From the NCBI RefSeq assembly GCF_002101595.1, contig NZ_LQOM01000048.1:62001-126000 (forward strand): a stretch of 64,000 nt of DNA, given 5' to 3'. Both the position numbers and the translations under genes were made by a program. The notes beneath the pieces were generated by a model, which worked only from the letters and a program-made list of their open reading frames with translations, searched no databases and was not told the origin of the DNA. Within the stretch, counting starts at the first letter, position 1; each line of letters opens with the position of its first letter. This document shows, piece after piece, positions 8,984 through 17,382 of the stretch. This stretch comes from Mycobacterium celatum. Lineage in GTDB: Bacteria; Actinomycetota; Actinomycetes; Mycobacteriales; Mycobacteriaceae.

Positions 8984-10042
8984 ATGACAACGCATCGAGC
9001 AGACTTTGAACTGAACCGCCCCGGCGCATTGATCGCCGCGCTGCCGGCCGTCTTGGGTTTCGTGCCGGAGAAATCACTGGTGTTGGTGTCGATCGACGGC
9101 GGCGAGCTCGGCTCCGTCATGCGCGTCGACCTGTCCGACAAGCTGCCCGACCGGCTCGGTCACCTCGCTGACGTCGCCGCCGCAGCCGATCCCGAGGCCG
9201 CCATCGCGGTGCTGGTCGACGCCGACGGCGCCGGCTGCCCAGTCTGCAACGAGGAATACCGTGAGCTGTGCGCAACGCTCACCGACGAGTTGTCGCAGCG
9301 CGACATCGTGCTGTGGGCCGCGCATGTGGTGGACCGGGTGGCCCCCGGCGGGCGGTGGCACTGCGTCGACGGCTGCGGTTCGGGCGGGGCGGTCGACGAC
9401 CCGTCGGCGTCGCCGCTGGCGCTGGCCGCCGTGCTGGACGGCCGGCGCCTCTACGCGCGGCGCGCCGACCTGCAGGCGGTCATCGCCGCCGACGAACAGG
9501 GCGGCAGCGCTGAACTGGCTGCGCTCATTGAGGAATGCGCCGCAGCCCGGGACCTCGCCTACCGCGCCGATCCGGTCGGCTGCGGCCGCCGCGACGTCGA
9601 AGCGGCGATGGCCGCCGCGGCGCGAGTCGCCGACGGGCACGGGCTCGACGATGAGCAGGTGGCGCGGTTGGGCTGCGCGCTGGCCGACGTGCAGGTTCGC
9701 GACACGCTCTACGCGCTGGCCGTCGGCGAGAACGCCGTTGCGGCCGAGTCGCTGTGGGCACTGCTGTCGCGCCGGCTGCCCGCGTCCTGGCGGGCCGAAG
9801 CATTGGTGTTACTCGCGTTCAGTGCCTACGCCCGCGGCGACGGGCCGCTCGCCGGGGTGTCGCTGGAGGCCGCGCTGCGCTGCGAGCCCGGCCACCGGAT
9901 GGGGGGCATGCTCGACACCGCCCTGCAGTCGGGGTTGCGGCCGGAGAACATCCGGGAGCTCGCGCTCACCGGCTACCGGCTGGCCCGCCGGCTCGGGGTG
10001 CGGCTACCGCCGCGGCGAACGTTTGGACAGCGGGCGGTTTAA
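8984..10042 (+). CDS. DUF4192 protein (Rv2712c-like)
   Basis: The protein of 352 residues has the DUF4192 signature at the start (ELNRPGALIAALPAVLGFVPEKSLVLVS) and an alanine-rich helical second half. No catalytic motif or signal peptide is visible and the function is unknown. The ATG at 8984 is preferred over an in-frame GTG at 8945. It lies convergent with ideR and overlaps its end by 4 bp. Confidence 0.85.
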   Translation: MTTHRADFELNRPGALIAALPAVLGFVPEKSLVLVSIDGGELGSVMRVDLSDKLPDRLGHLADVAAAADPEAAIAVLVDADGAGCPVCNEEYRELCATLTDELSQRDIVLWAAHVVDRVAPGGRWHCVDGCGSGGAVDDPSASPLALAAVLDGRRLYARRADLQAVIAADEQGGSAELAALIEECAAARDLAYRADPVGCGRRDVEAAMAAAARVADGHGLDDEQVARLGCALADVQVRDTLYALAVGENAVAAESLWALLSRRLPASWRAEALVLLAFSAYARGDGPLAGVSLEAALRCEPGHRMGGMLDTALQSGLRPENIRELALTGYRLARRLGVRLPPRRTFGQRAV

Positions 10043-10725
10043 ACCTTTTCGACCTTGACGGCGTGGGCCATCTCGTGCGGCAGGGTCACATTCTCGTGGC
10101 CCGGTATCACGATGGTCACTCCGCCGGCCGGGTTGGTCTCGACGGTCACTCGGGCGTTGGGCACGACACCGGCGTCCTTCAGGCGGGTGATCAGGTCGAT
10201 GTCGCCCTGGACGTGCTCGGTGAGCTGGCGCACCACGACCGCGACCGGCGACCCGGCCGGCAACTCGGTCAACCGCACCAGGTTGGCGTCTTCGGCGCCC
10301 GACTCGACGCCGAGGTCCAGCAGTCCCGGAATCGGGTTGCCGAACGGCGAGGTGGTCGGGTTGTTGAGCACCTGCACCAGCCGGCGCTCGACGTCCTCGC
10401 TCATCACGTGTTCCCAGCGGCAGGCCTCGGCATGCACGTCTTCCCACGGCAGCCCGATCACATCGACCAGTAGCCGCTCGGCGAGCCGGTGCTTGCGCAT
10501 CACGGCGATGGCCAGCGCCCGGCCCTTGTCGGTGAGTTCGAGGTGGCGGTCGCCGGCGACGTGCAGCAACCCGTCGCGCTCCATCCGGGACACGGTCTGG
10601 CTGACGGTGGGTCCGCTCTGGTCGAGCCGTTCGGCGATACGCGCACGCAGCGGCGTTACGCCCTCTTCCTCGAGGTCGTAGATCGTCCGCAGATACATCT
10701 CGGCGGTATCAACCAGGTCGTTCAT
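10039..10725 (-). CDS. ideR: Iron-dependent repressor IdeR
   Basis: IdeR, a DtxR-family repressor, binds DNA when loaded with ferrous iron, represses siderophore synthesis and induces iron storage. The 228-residue protein shows the winged helix (PLRARIAERLDQSGPTVSQTVSRMERDGLL), the metal and dimerisation domain with CRWEHVMSEDVE (ligands of the ancillary and primary sites), and the C-terminal SH3-like domain ending in MAHAVKVEKV. The ATG at 10725 follows GGAGGG. The next gene upstream on the same strand is sigB. Confidence 0.97.
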   Translation of the reverse strand: MNDLVDTAEMYLRTIYDLEEEGVTPLRARIAERLDQSGPTVSQTVSRMERDGLLHVAGDRHLELTDKGRALAIAVMRKHRLAERLLVDVIGLPWEDVHAEACRWEHVMSEDVERRLVQVLNNPTTSPFGNPIPGLLDLGVESGAEDANLVRLTELPAGSPVAVVVRQLTEHVQGDIDLITRLKDAGVVPNARVTVETNPAGGVTIVIPGHENVTLPHEMAHAVKVEKV

Positions 10726-10819
10726 TCCGCACCCTCCGTCGCAGCTCAAGTCTACTTGGCCAGCTGCGTGAATGGTCCGCTAACACACTCGCACGGCTGG
10801 CGGCGAGCCGCACGGCAGA

Positions 10820-10850
10820 AGTATGCCCGCCGCGTCGCGGCGGGCATACT
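10820..10850 (-). terminator. Strong hairpin terminator after sigB
   Basis: A perfect 15-bp inverted repeat (AGTATGCCCGCCGCG and its complement) around a single central base lies 10 bp past the sigB stop and before ideR. There is no clear U-tract, as is common for mycobacterial hairpins. Confidence 0.75.
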
Positions 10851-10860
10851 CGTCTCGGTC

Positions 10861-11820
10861 TCAGCTGGCGTAGGAGCGCAGCCGGTCGGCCCGTTCGCCG
10901 TTGCGCAGCTTGGCCATCACCTCGCGCTCGATCTGGCGCACCCGTTCGCGCGACAGCCCGAACAGCTTGCCGATCTGGTCCAGCGTGCGCGGCTGCCCGT
11001 CGTCGAGGCCGAAGCGCAGCCGGATCACCTGATGCTCACGCTCGTCGAGGGTGGCCAGCACGCTGCGGATGTCGGTGTGCAGCAGCTCGGCGATCACTGC
11101 GTTCTCGGCGGACATCGCTTCGGCGTCTTCGATGAAGTCGCCCAGCGGTGCTTCCTCCTCGGAGCCTACGGGCATGTCGAGGCTGACCGGGTCGCGGCTG
11201 TGCTCGAGCAGGTCGTTGATCTTGTCGACCGGAATGCCCGACTCGGCGGCAAGCTCCTCGTCCGTGGCCTCGCGGCCGAGGTTCTGGTGCATCTCGCGTT
11301 TGATACGCGCCAACTTGTTCACTTGCTCGACGAGATGAACCGGCAACCGGATGGTGCGGCTCTGGTCGGCCATGCCGCGGGTGATCGCCTGCCGAATCCA
11401 CCAGGTGGCATACGTCGAGAACTTGAATCCCTTTGTGTAGTCGAACTTCTCCATGGCGCGGATCAGTCCGAGATTGCCTTCCTGGATGAGATCCAGCAGC
11501 GGCATCCCGCGACCCGTGTAGCGCTTGGCCAGCGACACCACCAGCCGCAGATTGGCTTCCAGCAGGTGCCGGCGCGCGGCTTCGCCGTCGCGAACCACGG
11601 CCTGCAAGTCACGTTTGCGGTTCTCGCCGAGCCGCTTACGGGTGTCCAGCAGATGCTGGGCGTAAAGCCCGGCCTCGATGCGCTTGGCGAGTTCGACTTC
11701 GTCAGCGGCGTTGAGCAACGCCGTCTTGCCGATGCCGTTCAGATACACGCGCACCAAGTCCGCGGCTGGGCTTTGAGCGTCCAGATCGCTGTCAACCCGG
11801 CTTGTGGTGGCATTTGCCAT
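10861..11820 (-). CDS. sigB: Principal-like stress sigma factor SigB
   Basis: SigB is the group 2 sigma-70 factor of mycobacteria, active in stress and stationary phase. The 319-residue protein has region 1.2 (VRVYLNGIGKTALL), regions 2.1-2.4 (NLRLVVSLAKRYTGRGM to FSTYATWWIRQAI), region 3, and region 4 with the helix-turn-helix TLDQIGKLFGLSRERVRQIE. It lacks the long basic N-terminus of SigA. The ATG at 11820 is supported by GGGAGG upstream and a SigE/SigH-type promoter beyond it. A hairpin terminator follows the stop. Confidence 0.97.
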   Translation of the reverse strand: MANATTSRVDSDLDAQSPAADLVRVYLNGIGKTALLNAADEVELAKRIEAGLYAQHLLDTRKRLGENRKRDLQAVVRDGEAARRHLLEANLRLVVSLAKRYTGRGMPLLDLIQEGNLGLIRAMEKFDYTKGFKFSTYATWWIRQAITRGMADQSRTIRLPVHLVEQVNKLARIKREMHQNLGREATDEELAAESGIPVDKINDLLEHSRDPVSLDMPVGSEEEAPLGDFIEDAEAMSAENAVIAELLHTDIRSVLATLDEREHQVIRLRFGLDDGQPRTLDQIGKLFGLSRERVRQIEREVMAKLRNGERADRLRSYAS

Positions 11821-11857
11821 AGCGGCCTCCCGATCGGCTTGAGCTGTCACGTGGTCC

Positions 11858-11884
11858 AACGACCAACCCGAGCCAAGAGTTCCC
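11858..11884 (-). promoter_or_regulatory. SigE/SigH-type promoter of sigB
   Basis: On the minus strand GGGAAC (11884-11879) is followed after 17 nt by CGTT (11861-11858). This fits the ECF consensus GGAAC-N16-18-CGTT recognised by SigE and SigH, which are known to drive sigB in M. tuberculosis. The hexamers lie about 40-65 bp upstream of the sigB ATG. Confidence 0.75.
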
Positions 11885-11969
11885 ACCGCGCGCCGATCTC
11901 ACACGCTTTGACGTGCACAAATGTGCTGGCGACCTGTGAAAGTGCTGAGAAACTCCGGCCGGTGGCCGA

Positions 11970-12368
11970 TTACGCCGAACCCGGGGCGTCCGGCGACTCC
12001 GGTGGCGGCGCCGCCGCACGGCGCGGCTCGAGTGCGGGGCGCTCGGCGGTGGGGAAGATCGGGGTGCGCCGACGGGTGCTGTCGAACCGCCGGGGTTCAT
12101 CGGCCCGGCGCGGCGGACGGTCGTTGGCGATCAGAACGGCCATCCACGGCAACGGAATCGACGCGACCAGAATCAGCAGCGAGATCAGGCCGTTGTGCCA
12201 GGCGCCGTAGGCCAGCGCGGCCAACACCAGCGCGGGAATCCGGAATGCCATCAACGTCAGGTATTTGCGCACCCGCTCGCGGTGCTGCACCTCAAATGAG
12301 GGTGCAGCCGCGGTGATCAGCACCGGCCGACCGTCGTCGTCGAAACCCAGCTCGGGGCCGTGCTTCAT
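11970..12368 (-). CDS. DUF3099 membrane protein (Rv2709-like)
   Basis: The protein of 132 residues has the DUF3099 pattern: a short N-terminal region (LITAAAPSFEVQHRERVRKYL), two membrane helices (LMAFRIPALVLAALAYGAW and LISLLILVASIPLPWMAVLI), then a basic proline-rich cytoplasmic tail. The function is unknown. The ATG at 12368 starts the conserved part; the open frame extends to 12497 but overlaps the divergent DUF3039 gene. Confidence 0.8.
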   Translation of the reverse strand: MKHGPELGFDDDGRPVLITAAAPSFEVQHRERVRKYLTLMAFRIPALVLAALAYGAWHNGLISLLILVASIPLPWMAVLIANDRPPRRADEPRRFDSTRRRTPIFPTAERPALEPRRAAAPPPESPDAPGSA

Positions 12369-12429
12369 CTCTTTACTGTCCCACACTTCGTCGACTCTGT
12401 CGTAACGGGTTTCCGGCACAATATGAGGC

Positions 12430-12669
12430 ATGCAGACCCAGACGATCGAGCGCACCGATACCGACGAACGCGTCGACGACGGGACGGGCACCGACACCCC
12501 GAAATACTTCCACTACGTCAAGAAGGACAAGATTGCCGAGAGCGCGGTGATGGGCACGCATGTCGTCGCGTTGTGCGGCGAAGTGTTCCCGGTGACCCGG
12601 TCGGCCAAGCCGGGGTCGCCGGTGTGCCCGGATTGCAAGCGGATCTACGAGCAGCTCAAGAAGAGCTGA
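12430..12669 (+). CDS. DUF3039 small zinc-ribbon protein (Rv2708c-like)
   Basis: This 79-residue protein belongs to the actinobacterial DUF3039 family. The conserved core is HYVKKDKIAESAVMGTHVVALCGEVFPVTR followed by a CPDC knuckle, which suggests a zinc-binding ribbon. The function is unknown. It is divergent from the DUF3099 gene and overlaps the 3' end of the YihY gene by 14 bp. Confidence 0.86.
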   Translation: MQTQTIERTDTDERVDDGTGTDTPKYFHYVKKDKIAESAVMGTHVVALCGEVFPVTRSAKPGSPVCPDCKRIYEQLKKS

Positions 12670-13633
12670 CCCTCGCGGCGCCCAGGTCGCGGACACACTC
12701 GACGTCCGCTCCGGCGTCGTCGCCGTTGCCGATCCCTGTGCGTGCTTTCAGCCAGCGCCGCAGCCGGTGGGCATGGGTGGCCGGCGCCGGCCACTCCTCC
12801 TGGATGGCGGCGTTGAGCTCGGCGCCCAGCATGATCGCGAACCCGCCGAAGAAGGCGAACAACAAGAATGCGATCGGGGTTGCCAGCGCCCCGTAGGTGT
12901 AGCCGGTGGCGGTGATCCACCTCAGGTAGACCCGCAGGCCGAGGGTGGCGATCAAAAAGACGACGGTGGCCAGTATCGCGCCGAAGACCAGGCGGTGCGT
13001 CGGCAGCGCTTCGGGCAGCGCCACTCGGTACAGGATTATCACGGCGACCATCAACCCGACGATCAATGCCGGGTAGTAGCCGATGTCGAGCCAGCTGTCC
13101 GGGATGAATTGTTCGGCCTTACGGGGGCCCTGCACCATCAGCGGCGCCGTGGCGATCAGGAACAGCAGCATCGCGACGTACAGGCCCAGCGCGTACAGCC
13201 GCTGCCGCACGGGATGGCGCAGCGGCGTCTGGTCGTGGGCTTCGACCACGGCATCGACGAACGCAGAGATGGCCGACGAGCCGGCCCACAGCGAGATCAC
13301 GAAGCCCAGCGACACCACTTCGCCGCGTGCGCCCTTGTCGATGTCGCTGATCGTCGGCTTGATGATCTCGTTGACGACGTTGTCGGAAAAGAAGCTGTGC
13401 GCCATGGTCACCAGCCGGTGCTCGATGGCAGGCAGGGTGTCCGGACCGAACAGCGGCGCGACGTAGGCGAGGCTGCCGAGCATGCCCAGCAGCAGTGGTG
13501 GCAAGGACAGCGCTGACCAGAACGCCGCCTGCGCCGACTCGGAAAAGATGGAGTCATCCCAGCTTTTCGACAGCGTGCGGCGGGTGATGCGCCAGATGTG
13601 GTGGCGTGAGGGCTTCGGGATCTGGCTGCTCAT
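12656..13633 (-). CDS. YihY/BrkB-family inner membrane protein (Rv2707-like)
   Basis: The protein of 325 residues belongs to the YihY/virulence factor BrkB family. About six membrane helices can be read, among them ALSLPPLLLGMLGSLAYVAPLF, LYVAMLLFLIATAPLMV and ALATPIAFLLFAFFGGFAIML, with an Asn/Glu-containing end of the last helix (GAELNAAI). Some family members have been proposed to move lipids, but the substrate is unresolved. The start at 13633 gives the expected amphipathic N-terminal helix. Confidence 0.85.
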   Translation of the reverse strand: MSSQIPKPSRHHIWRITRRTLSKSWDDSIFSESAQAAFWSALSLPPLLLGMLGSLAYVAPLFGPDTLPAIEHRLVTMAHSFFSDNVVNEIIKPTISDIDKGARGEVVSLGFVISLWAGSSAISAFVDAVVEAHDQTPLRHPVRQRLYALGLYVAMLLFLIATAPLMVQGPRKAEQFIPDSWLDIGYYPALIVGLMVAVIILYRVALPEALPTHRLVFGAILATVVFLIATLGLRVYLRWITATGYTYGALATPIAFLLFAFFGGFAIMLGAELNAAIQEEWPAPATHAHRLRRWLKARTGIGNGDDAGADVECVRDLGAARVSSS

Positions 13634-13696
13634 GATCAGTCCAGGATTCCTGACGTGGCTTCCCGCCGTGCGGATTGCCGACGGGCGAGTTGTGGG

Positions 13697-13891
13697 CTAC
13701 GGCTCCAGCGGGGGGCTGACTTCCAGCACGGCGGCCAACTCGACCAGCTTGGCCTCGTGTTCATTCGCGTGGTGCTGGCAGAAGAGAAGTTCGGCACCTG
13801 AGGGCAGCTTGGCACGCACCCGTGCGGCGGCACCGCACCGGTCGCATCGATCAGCCCTAGTCAGTTCCGGACTGGTCAAAGTTGCGTTCAT
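13697..13891 (-). CDS. Small zinc-ribbon protein (DUF7455-like)
   Basis: This 64-residue protein has a CDRCGAAARVRAKLPSGAEL ribbon followed by CQHHANEH, a Cys/His set typical of the small actinobacterial DUF7455-like proteins next to sigma factor genes. The ATG at 13891 has GGAG 6-7 nt upstream; the frame extends to 13918. The function is unknown. Confidence 0.75.
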   Translation of the reverse strand: MNATLTSPELTRADRCDRCGAAARVRAKLPSGAELLFCQHHANEHEAKLVELAAVLEVSPPLEP

Positions 13892-14017
13892 GGCTACTCC
13901 GTTCTGGCCTAACCCCACTGTCTCAAATGTTGGGGCGTTTGGCCTTCTTCCCCGAGGGTTTACCCGGTGTGTCGTTTCTCACGCCTGCCCAGTTGGCGGT
14001 CGGGCAGGGTGGTTCGG

Positions 14018-14371
14018 GTGAACTCCGATCCCGCTGTGCTGATGCACCTGTGTTCAACAGACGAGTGGTCGCAGGCACAGGCCCGCGGCGAGCTTCGCCC
14101 CGAATCACTGACCGCCGCTGGCTTCGTGCACCTGTCGACGCCCGAACAAGTGCACCTGCCGGCCAACCGGCTCTACCGTGGCCGCACCGACTTGGTGCTG
14201 CTACACATCGACCCGGCCAGGTTGACGTCAACCGTGCGTTGGGAACCAGGTGTAGCAACGGATCCGAAGGCGATGCTGTTCCCGCATCTGTACGGCCCGC
14301 TGCCGATCGACGCTGTGATCGACGTCACCCGCTACCCGCCGGGGCCCGACGGCATGTTCTCGGCGATGTAG
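14018..14371 (+). CDS. DUF952 protein
   Basis: The 117-residue protein matches the DUF952 family, with LMHLCSTDEW near the start, GFVHLSTPEQV in the middle, and FPHLYGPLPIDAVIDVTRY near the end. The fold resembles ADP-ribosyltransferase-like domains, but no activity is established. The GTG at 14018 fits the family's usual start. Its last 40 bp overlap the end of the convergent RidA gene. Confidence 0.82.
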   Translation: MNSDPAVLMHLCSTDEWSQAQARGELRPESLTAAGFVHLSTPEQVHLPANRLYRGRTDLVLLHIDPARLTSTVRWEPGVATDPKAMLFPHLYGPLPIDAVIDVTRYPPGPDGMFSAM

Positions 14372-14727
14372 GCGTCGGCTTCGATCTCCACGAGCAGGTC
14401 CGGCGCAATGAGCGCCGAGACCTCGACCATGGTGGCCGCGGGGCGGATCTCACCGAAGACCTGTGCGTGTACTTCACCGATCTCGCGCCAGCGCGAAATA
14501 TCGGTCACGTAGATGCGGGTGCGGACGACATCGGCGAGGGCCGCGCCGGCTTCGTCAAGCGCAATCTCTATGCGACGCAAGCAATCCCGGGTCTGCGTGG
14601 CGACGTCTTCTCCGGCGCCGGTTGTTCCCGACACCACCACATGCGGGCCGATTCGCACGGCGCGGGAATAGCCGACGGTGGACTCGAAATCCGAGCCGGA
14701 CGAGACGAGGACGCGGCGCGTTGGCAT
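14332..14727 (-). CDS. RidA/YjgF-family protein (Rv2704-like)
   Basis: RidA-family proteins hydrolyse reactive enamine/imine intermediates. The protein has 131 residues with the typical order: SRAVRIGPHVVVSGTTG, then TRDCLRRIEIALDEAGA, DVVRTRIYVTDI, and the C-terminal strand VEIEADAYI. In this last strand Glu stands in the typical end position of the active-site cleft. It is downstream of sigA on the same strand in reading order and overlaps the convergent DUF952 gene by 40 bp. Confidence 0.85.
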   Translation of the reverse strand: MPTRRVLVSSGSDFESTVGYSRAVRIGPHVVVSGTTGAGEDVATQTRDCLRRIEIALDEAGAALADVVRTRIYVTDISRWREIGEVHAQVFGEIRPAATMVEVSALIAPDLLVEIEADAYIAENMPSGPGG

Positions 14728-14761
14728 GCCGTCAGGCTATTGCACTGCGCCGCAAGACGGC

Positions 14762-16318
14762 TCAGTCGAGGTAGTCGCGCAGGACTTGTGAACGGCTGGG
14801 GTGGCGCAGCTTCGACATTGTCTTGGACTCGATCTGGCGAATGCGCTCACGGGTGACGCCGTAGACCTGGCCGATCTCGTCGAGAGTGCGGGGCTGGCCG
14901 TCGGTAAGCCCGAAGCGCAGTCGCACCACGCCGGCCTCGCGTTCGGACAGCGTCTCCAGCACCGAATGCAGCTGGTCTTGCAGCAGGGTGAACGAGACCG
15001 CGTCGACGGCGACCACCGCTTCGGAATCCTCGATGAAGTCGCCGAGTTGGCTGTCGCCCTCGTCGCCGATGGTCTGGTCCAGCGAGATCGGCTCCCGGGC
15101 GTACTGCTGGATCTCCAGCACCTTCTCCGGGGTGATGTCCATTTCCTTGGCGAGCTCTTCCGGAGTGGGCTCGCGGCCCAGGTCCTGCAGCAGCTCGCGC
15201 TGGATGCGGCCGAGTTTGTTGATCACCTCGACCATGTGCACCGGGATGCGGATGGTGCGCGCCTGGTCTGCCATCGCGCGGGTGATCGCCTGGCGGATCC
15301 ACCATGTCGCGTACGTGGAGAACTTGTAACCCTTGGTGTAGTCGAACTTTTCGACCGCGCGGATCAGACCAAGGTTGCCCTCCTGGATCAGGTCGAGAAA
15401 CGCCATGCCGCGGCCGGTGTAACGCTTGGCCAGTGACACCACCAGCCGCAGATTCGCCTCCAGCAGATGGTTTTTCGCGCGGTCGCCGTCACGACAAATC
15501 CACATCATGTCGCGGCGCTGGGCGGCGGGCAGCTTCTCGCCGCGCTCGGCCATCTCGGCCATCAGCTGGGTGGCGTACAGGCCGGCCTCGATTCGCTTGG
15601 CCAGCTCGACCTCTTCTTCGGCGTTGAGCAGCGCCACCTTGCCGATCTGCTTGAGATAGGCGCGCACGGAGTCTGCCGACGCGGTGAGCTCGGCATCCTT
15701 GCGGGCCTGACGCAACGCCTCGGACTCGTCCTCGTCCCATACGAAATCGCCTGAGGCTTTGTCCTTTTCGCTTGGCTCGGCGATCTCCTCGTCATCGTCG
15801 GAGCCCTCCGCGGTCACCGCGGCCGGGTCAACCTCTGCCTCCGCCTCGTCGGCCGGCTCGACGTCGGTGTCGTCGTCGACAGCGGACACCACGTCTTCGA
15901 GATCCTCGAGGCTCAGGTCGGCGTCCAACTCGATGTCTTCGGCCGGCTCGCCGTCGAGTTCCGGCTCGGCGTCGAGCTGATCGACCTCGTCGTCGACCTC
16001 GAGGGCATCGGCTACGACCTCGGCGCCTTTGGCGGCGTCCTTGGCCGGTGCGGTCTTCTTGGCGCGGCCACGCGCGGGCGCCGCCTTGGTGGCGCTTTTC
16101 GCCGGGGCGCGGCCCTTTTTCGTGGTGTCGGGCACCGCCTTGGCGGTTTTGGCGGGTGTTTTGCTGGCTCGCGTTGCGGTCTTGGTAGCCCGTTTGGCGG
16201 GGGCGGAGCCGTTGGCCGACTTGGCCGCGGATCGCTTCGCCCCGGCTTTGGCGGGGGACTTGGTAGCGGTGCGCTTCACCGGCTCATCGGTTGCCGGGCT
16301 TGCTTTGGTCGCTGCCAC
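14762..16318 (-). CDS. sigA: Primary sigma factor SigA
   Basis: SigA is the essential housekeeping sigma factor. The 518-residue protein begins with a long Lys/Ala/Pro-rich, histone-like tail (about residues 1-95), then a very acidic segment (about 95-185). Region 1.2 (VRAYLKQIGKVALL), the core region 2 (NLRLVVSLAKRYTGRGM to FSTYATWWIRQAI), region 3, and region 4.2 (TLDEIGQVYGVTRERIRQIE) follow. Length and layout match mycobacterial SigA. Confidence 0.97.
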   Translation of the reverse strand: MAATKASPATDEPVKRTATKSPAKAGAKRSAAKSANGSAPAKRATKTATRASKTPAKTAKAVPDTTKKGRAPAKSATKAAPARGRAKKTAPAKDAAKGAEVVADALEVDDEVDQLDAEPELDGEPAEDIELDADLSLEDLEDVVSAVDDDTDVEPADEAEAEVDPAAVTAEGSDDDEEIAEPSEKDKASGDFVWDEDESEALRQARKDAELTASADSVRAYLKQIGKVALLNAEEEVELAKRIEAGLYATQLMAEMAERGEKLPAAQRRDMMWICRDGDRAKNHLLEANLRLVVSLAKRYTGRGMAFLDLIQEGNLGLIRAVEKFDYTKGYKFSTYATWWIRQAITRAMADQARTIRIPVHMVEVINKLGRIQRELLQDLGREPTPEELAKEMDITPEKVLEIQQYAREPISLDQTIGDEGDSQLGDFIEDSEAVVAVDAVSFTLLQDQLHSVLETLSEREAGVVRLRFGLTDGQPRTLDEIGQVYGVTRERIRQIESKTMSKLRHPSRSQVLRDYLD

Positions 16319-16506
16319 GAAAACCCCTTCGGTCGCCTCAAGTTGTCACGCCGAGCCTTCGGCGCGGTTGGCGTGCGCTACCGAAAATGTCGGCTATGTC
16401 GGATGTCGGCCTTGATATCAGCTTGGATGCTCGCCGCTAGTGGTTGGGCGGCTGCCGGTGACCATTGTAACGACACGTAAGGGTGCTGCCGCCCGAGCGC
16501 GCAAAT

Positions 16507-17277
16507 TCAGTGGGTGACGTCGCTGGTGGCGGCCATCGCCGCGCCGACGATCCCGGCGGTGTTTTGCAGGGCCGCCGCGACCACCGGCGTCCGGTTTTCC
16601 AGCAAGGGCACCCACTTGTCGGCCTTGCGGCTGATGCCGCCGCCGGCGATAAACAGGTCGGGCCACAATGCGTTCTCGAAGGCGACCAGCACCTTGGTCA
16701 CCTGCTTGGCCCACTTCTTGTAGCTCCAGCCCTTGTTGTCCCGAACCGACGACGCCGCGCGGTGCTCGGCTTCTTTGCCGTCGACGTCGACGTGTCCCAA
16801 CTCGGTGTTGGGCAGCAGTATCCCGTTGTGAATCAGCGCCGAGCCGATCCCGGTCCCGAACGTGAGCAGGATTACCAGCCCGGTCCGGTCTTTGCCCGCC
16901 CCGTAGCGTTCTTCCGCCAGCCCGGCGGCGTCGGCGTCGTTGAGGACGACGATCTCCTGACCGTTGAGTTCGGCGCTGATGATCTCGCGCGCGTTGGTGC
17001 CGATCCAGGCCTTGTCGACGTTGGCTGCGGTCTGCACGACGCCCTGGGTGACGACCCCGGGATAGGTCACCCCCAGCGGGCCCGACCACCCGAACTCGTT
17101 GACCACCGCTGCAATGGTCTTGGCCACGGCCGACGGCGTGGCCGGCTGCGGTGTGGGCAGCTTGACCCTGTCGCCGATCAACTGACCGGTATCCAGGTCG
17201 ACGATCCCGCCCTTGATGCCGCTGCCGCCGACGTCGACACCGAAGCCGCGCCGCTGTTGCGAGTCGCTACTGGTCAT
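16507..17277 (-). CDS. ppgK: Polyphosphate glucokinase
   Basis: PpgK phosphorylates glucose with polyphosphate or ATP. The 256-residue ROK-fold protein has the phosphate-1 motif GVDVGGSGIKGGIVD, the polyphosphate-enzyme stretch LPTPQPATPS, NDADAAGLAEE, the phosphate-2 motif LLTFGTGIGSALI, and ELGHVDV. The ATG at 17277 has GAGGAG upstream. It is divergent from suhB, with about 105 bp between the starts. Confidence 0.95.
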   Translation of the reverse strand: MTSSDSQQRRGFGVDVGGSGIKGGIVDLDTGQLIGDRVKLPTPQPATPSAVAKTIAAVVNEFGWSGPLGVTYPGVVTQGVVQTAANVDKAWIGTNAREIISAELNGQEIVVLNDADAAGLAEERYGAGKDRTGLVILLTFGTGIGSALIHNGILLPNTELGHVDVDGKEAEHRAASSVRDNKGWSYKKWAKQVTKVLVAFENALWPDLFIAGGGISRKADKWVPLLENRTPVVAAALQNTAGIVGAAMAATSDVTH

Positions 17278-17382
17278 CGGATCTCCTCGGGCGAGACGGG
17301 CCTGTCCGACCACACCCTAATGCGTCGATGCGCGGCCCACCGCCAGATCGCTGTGCGTCGGACACTGTGCTGCGATAGACCG

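Noticed and set aside
10489..12210. 573-codon plus-strand open frame
   Set aside because: Antisense to ideR and sigB; no ribosome binding site or recognisable domain.
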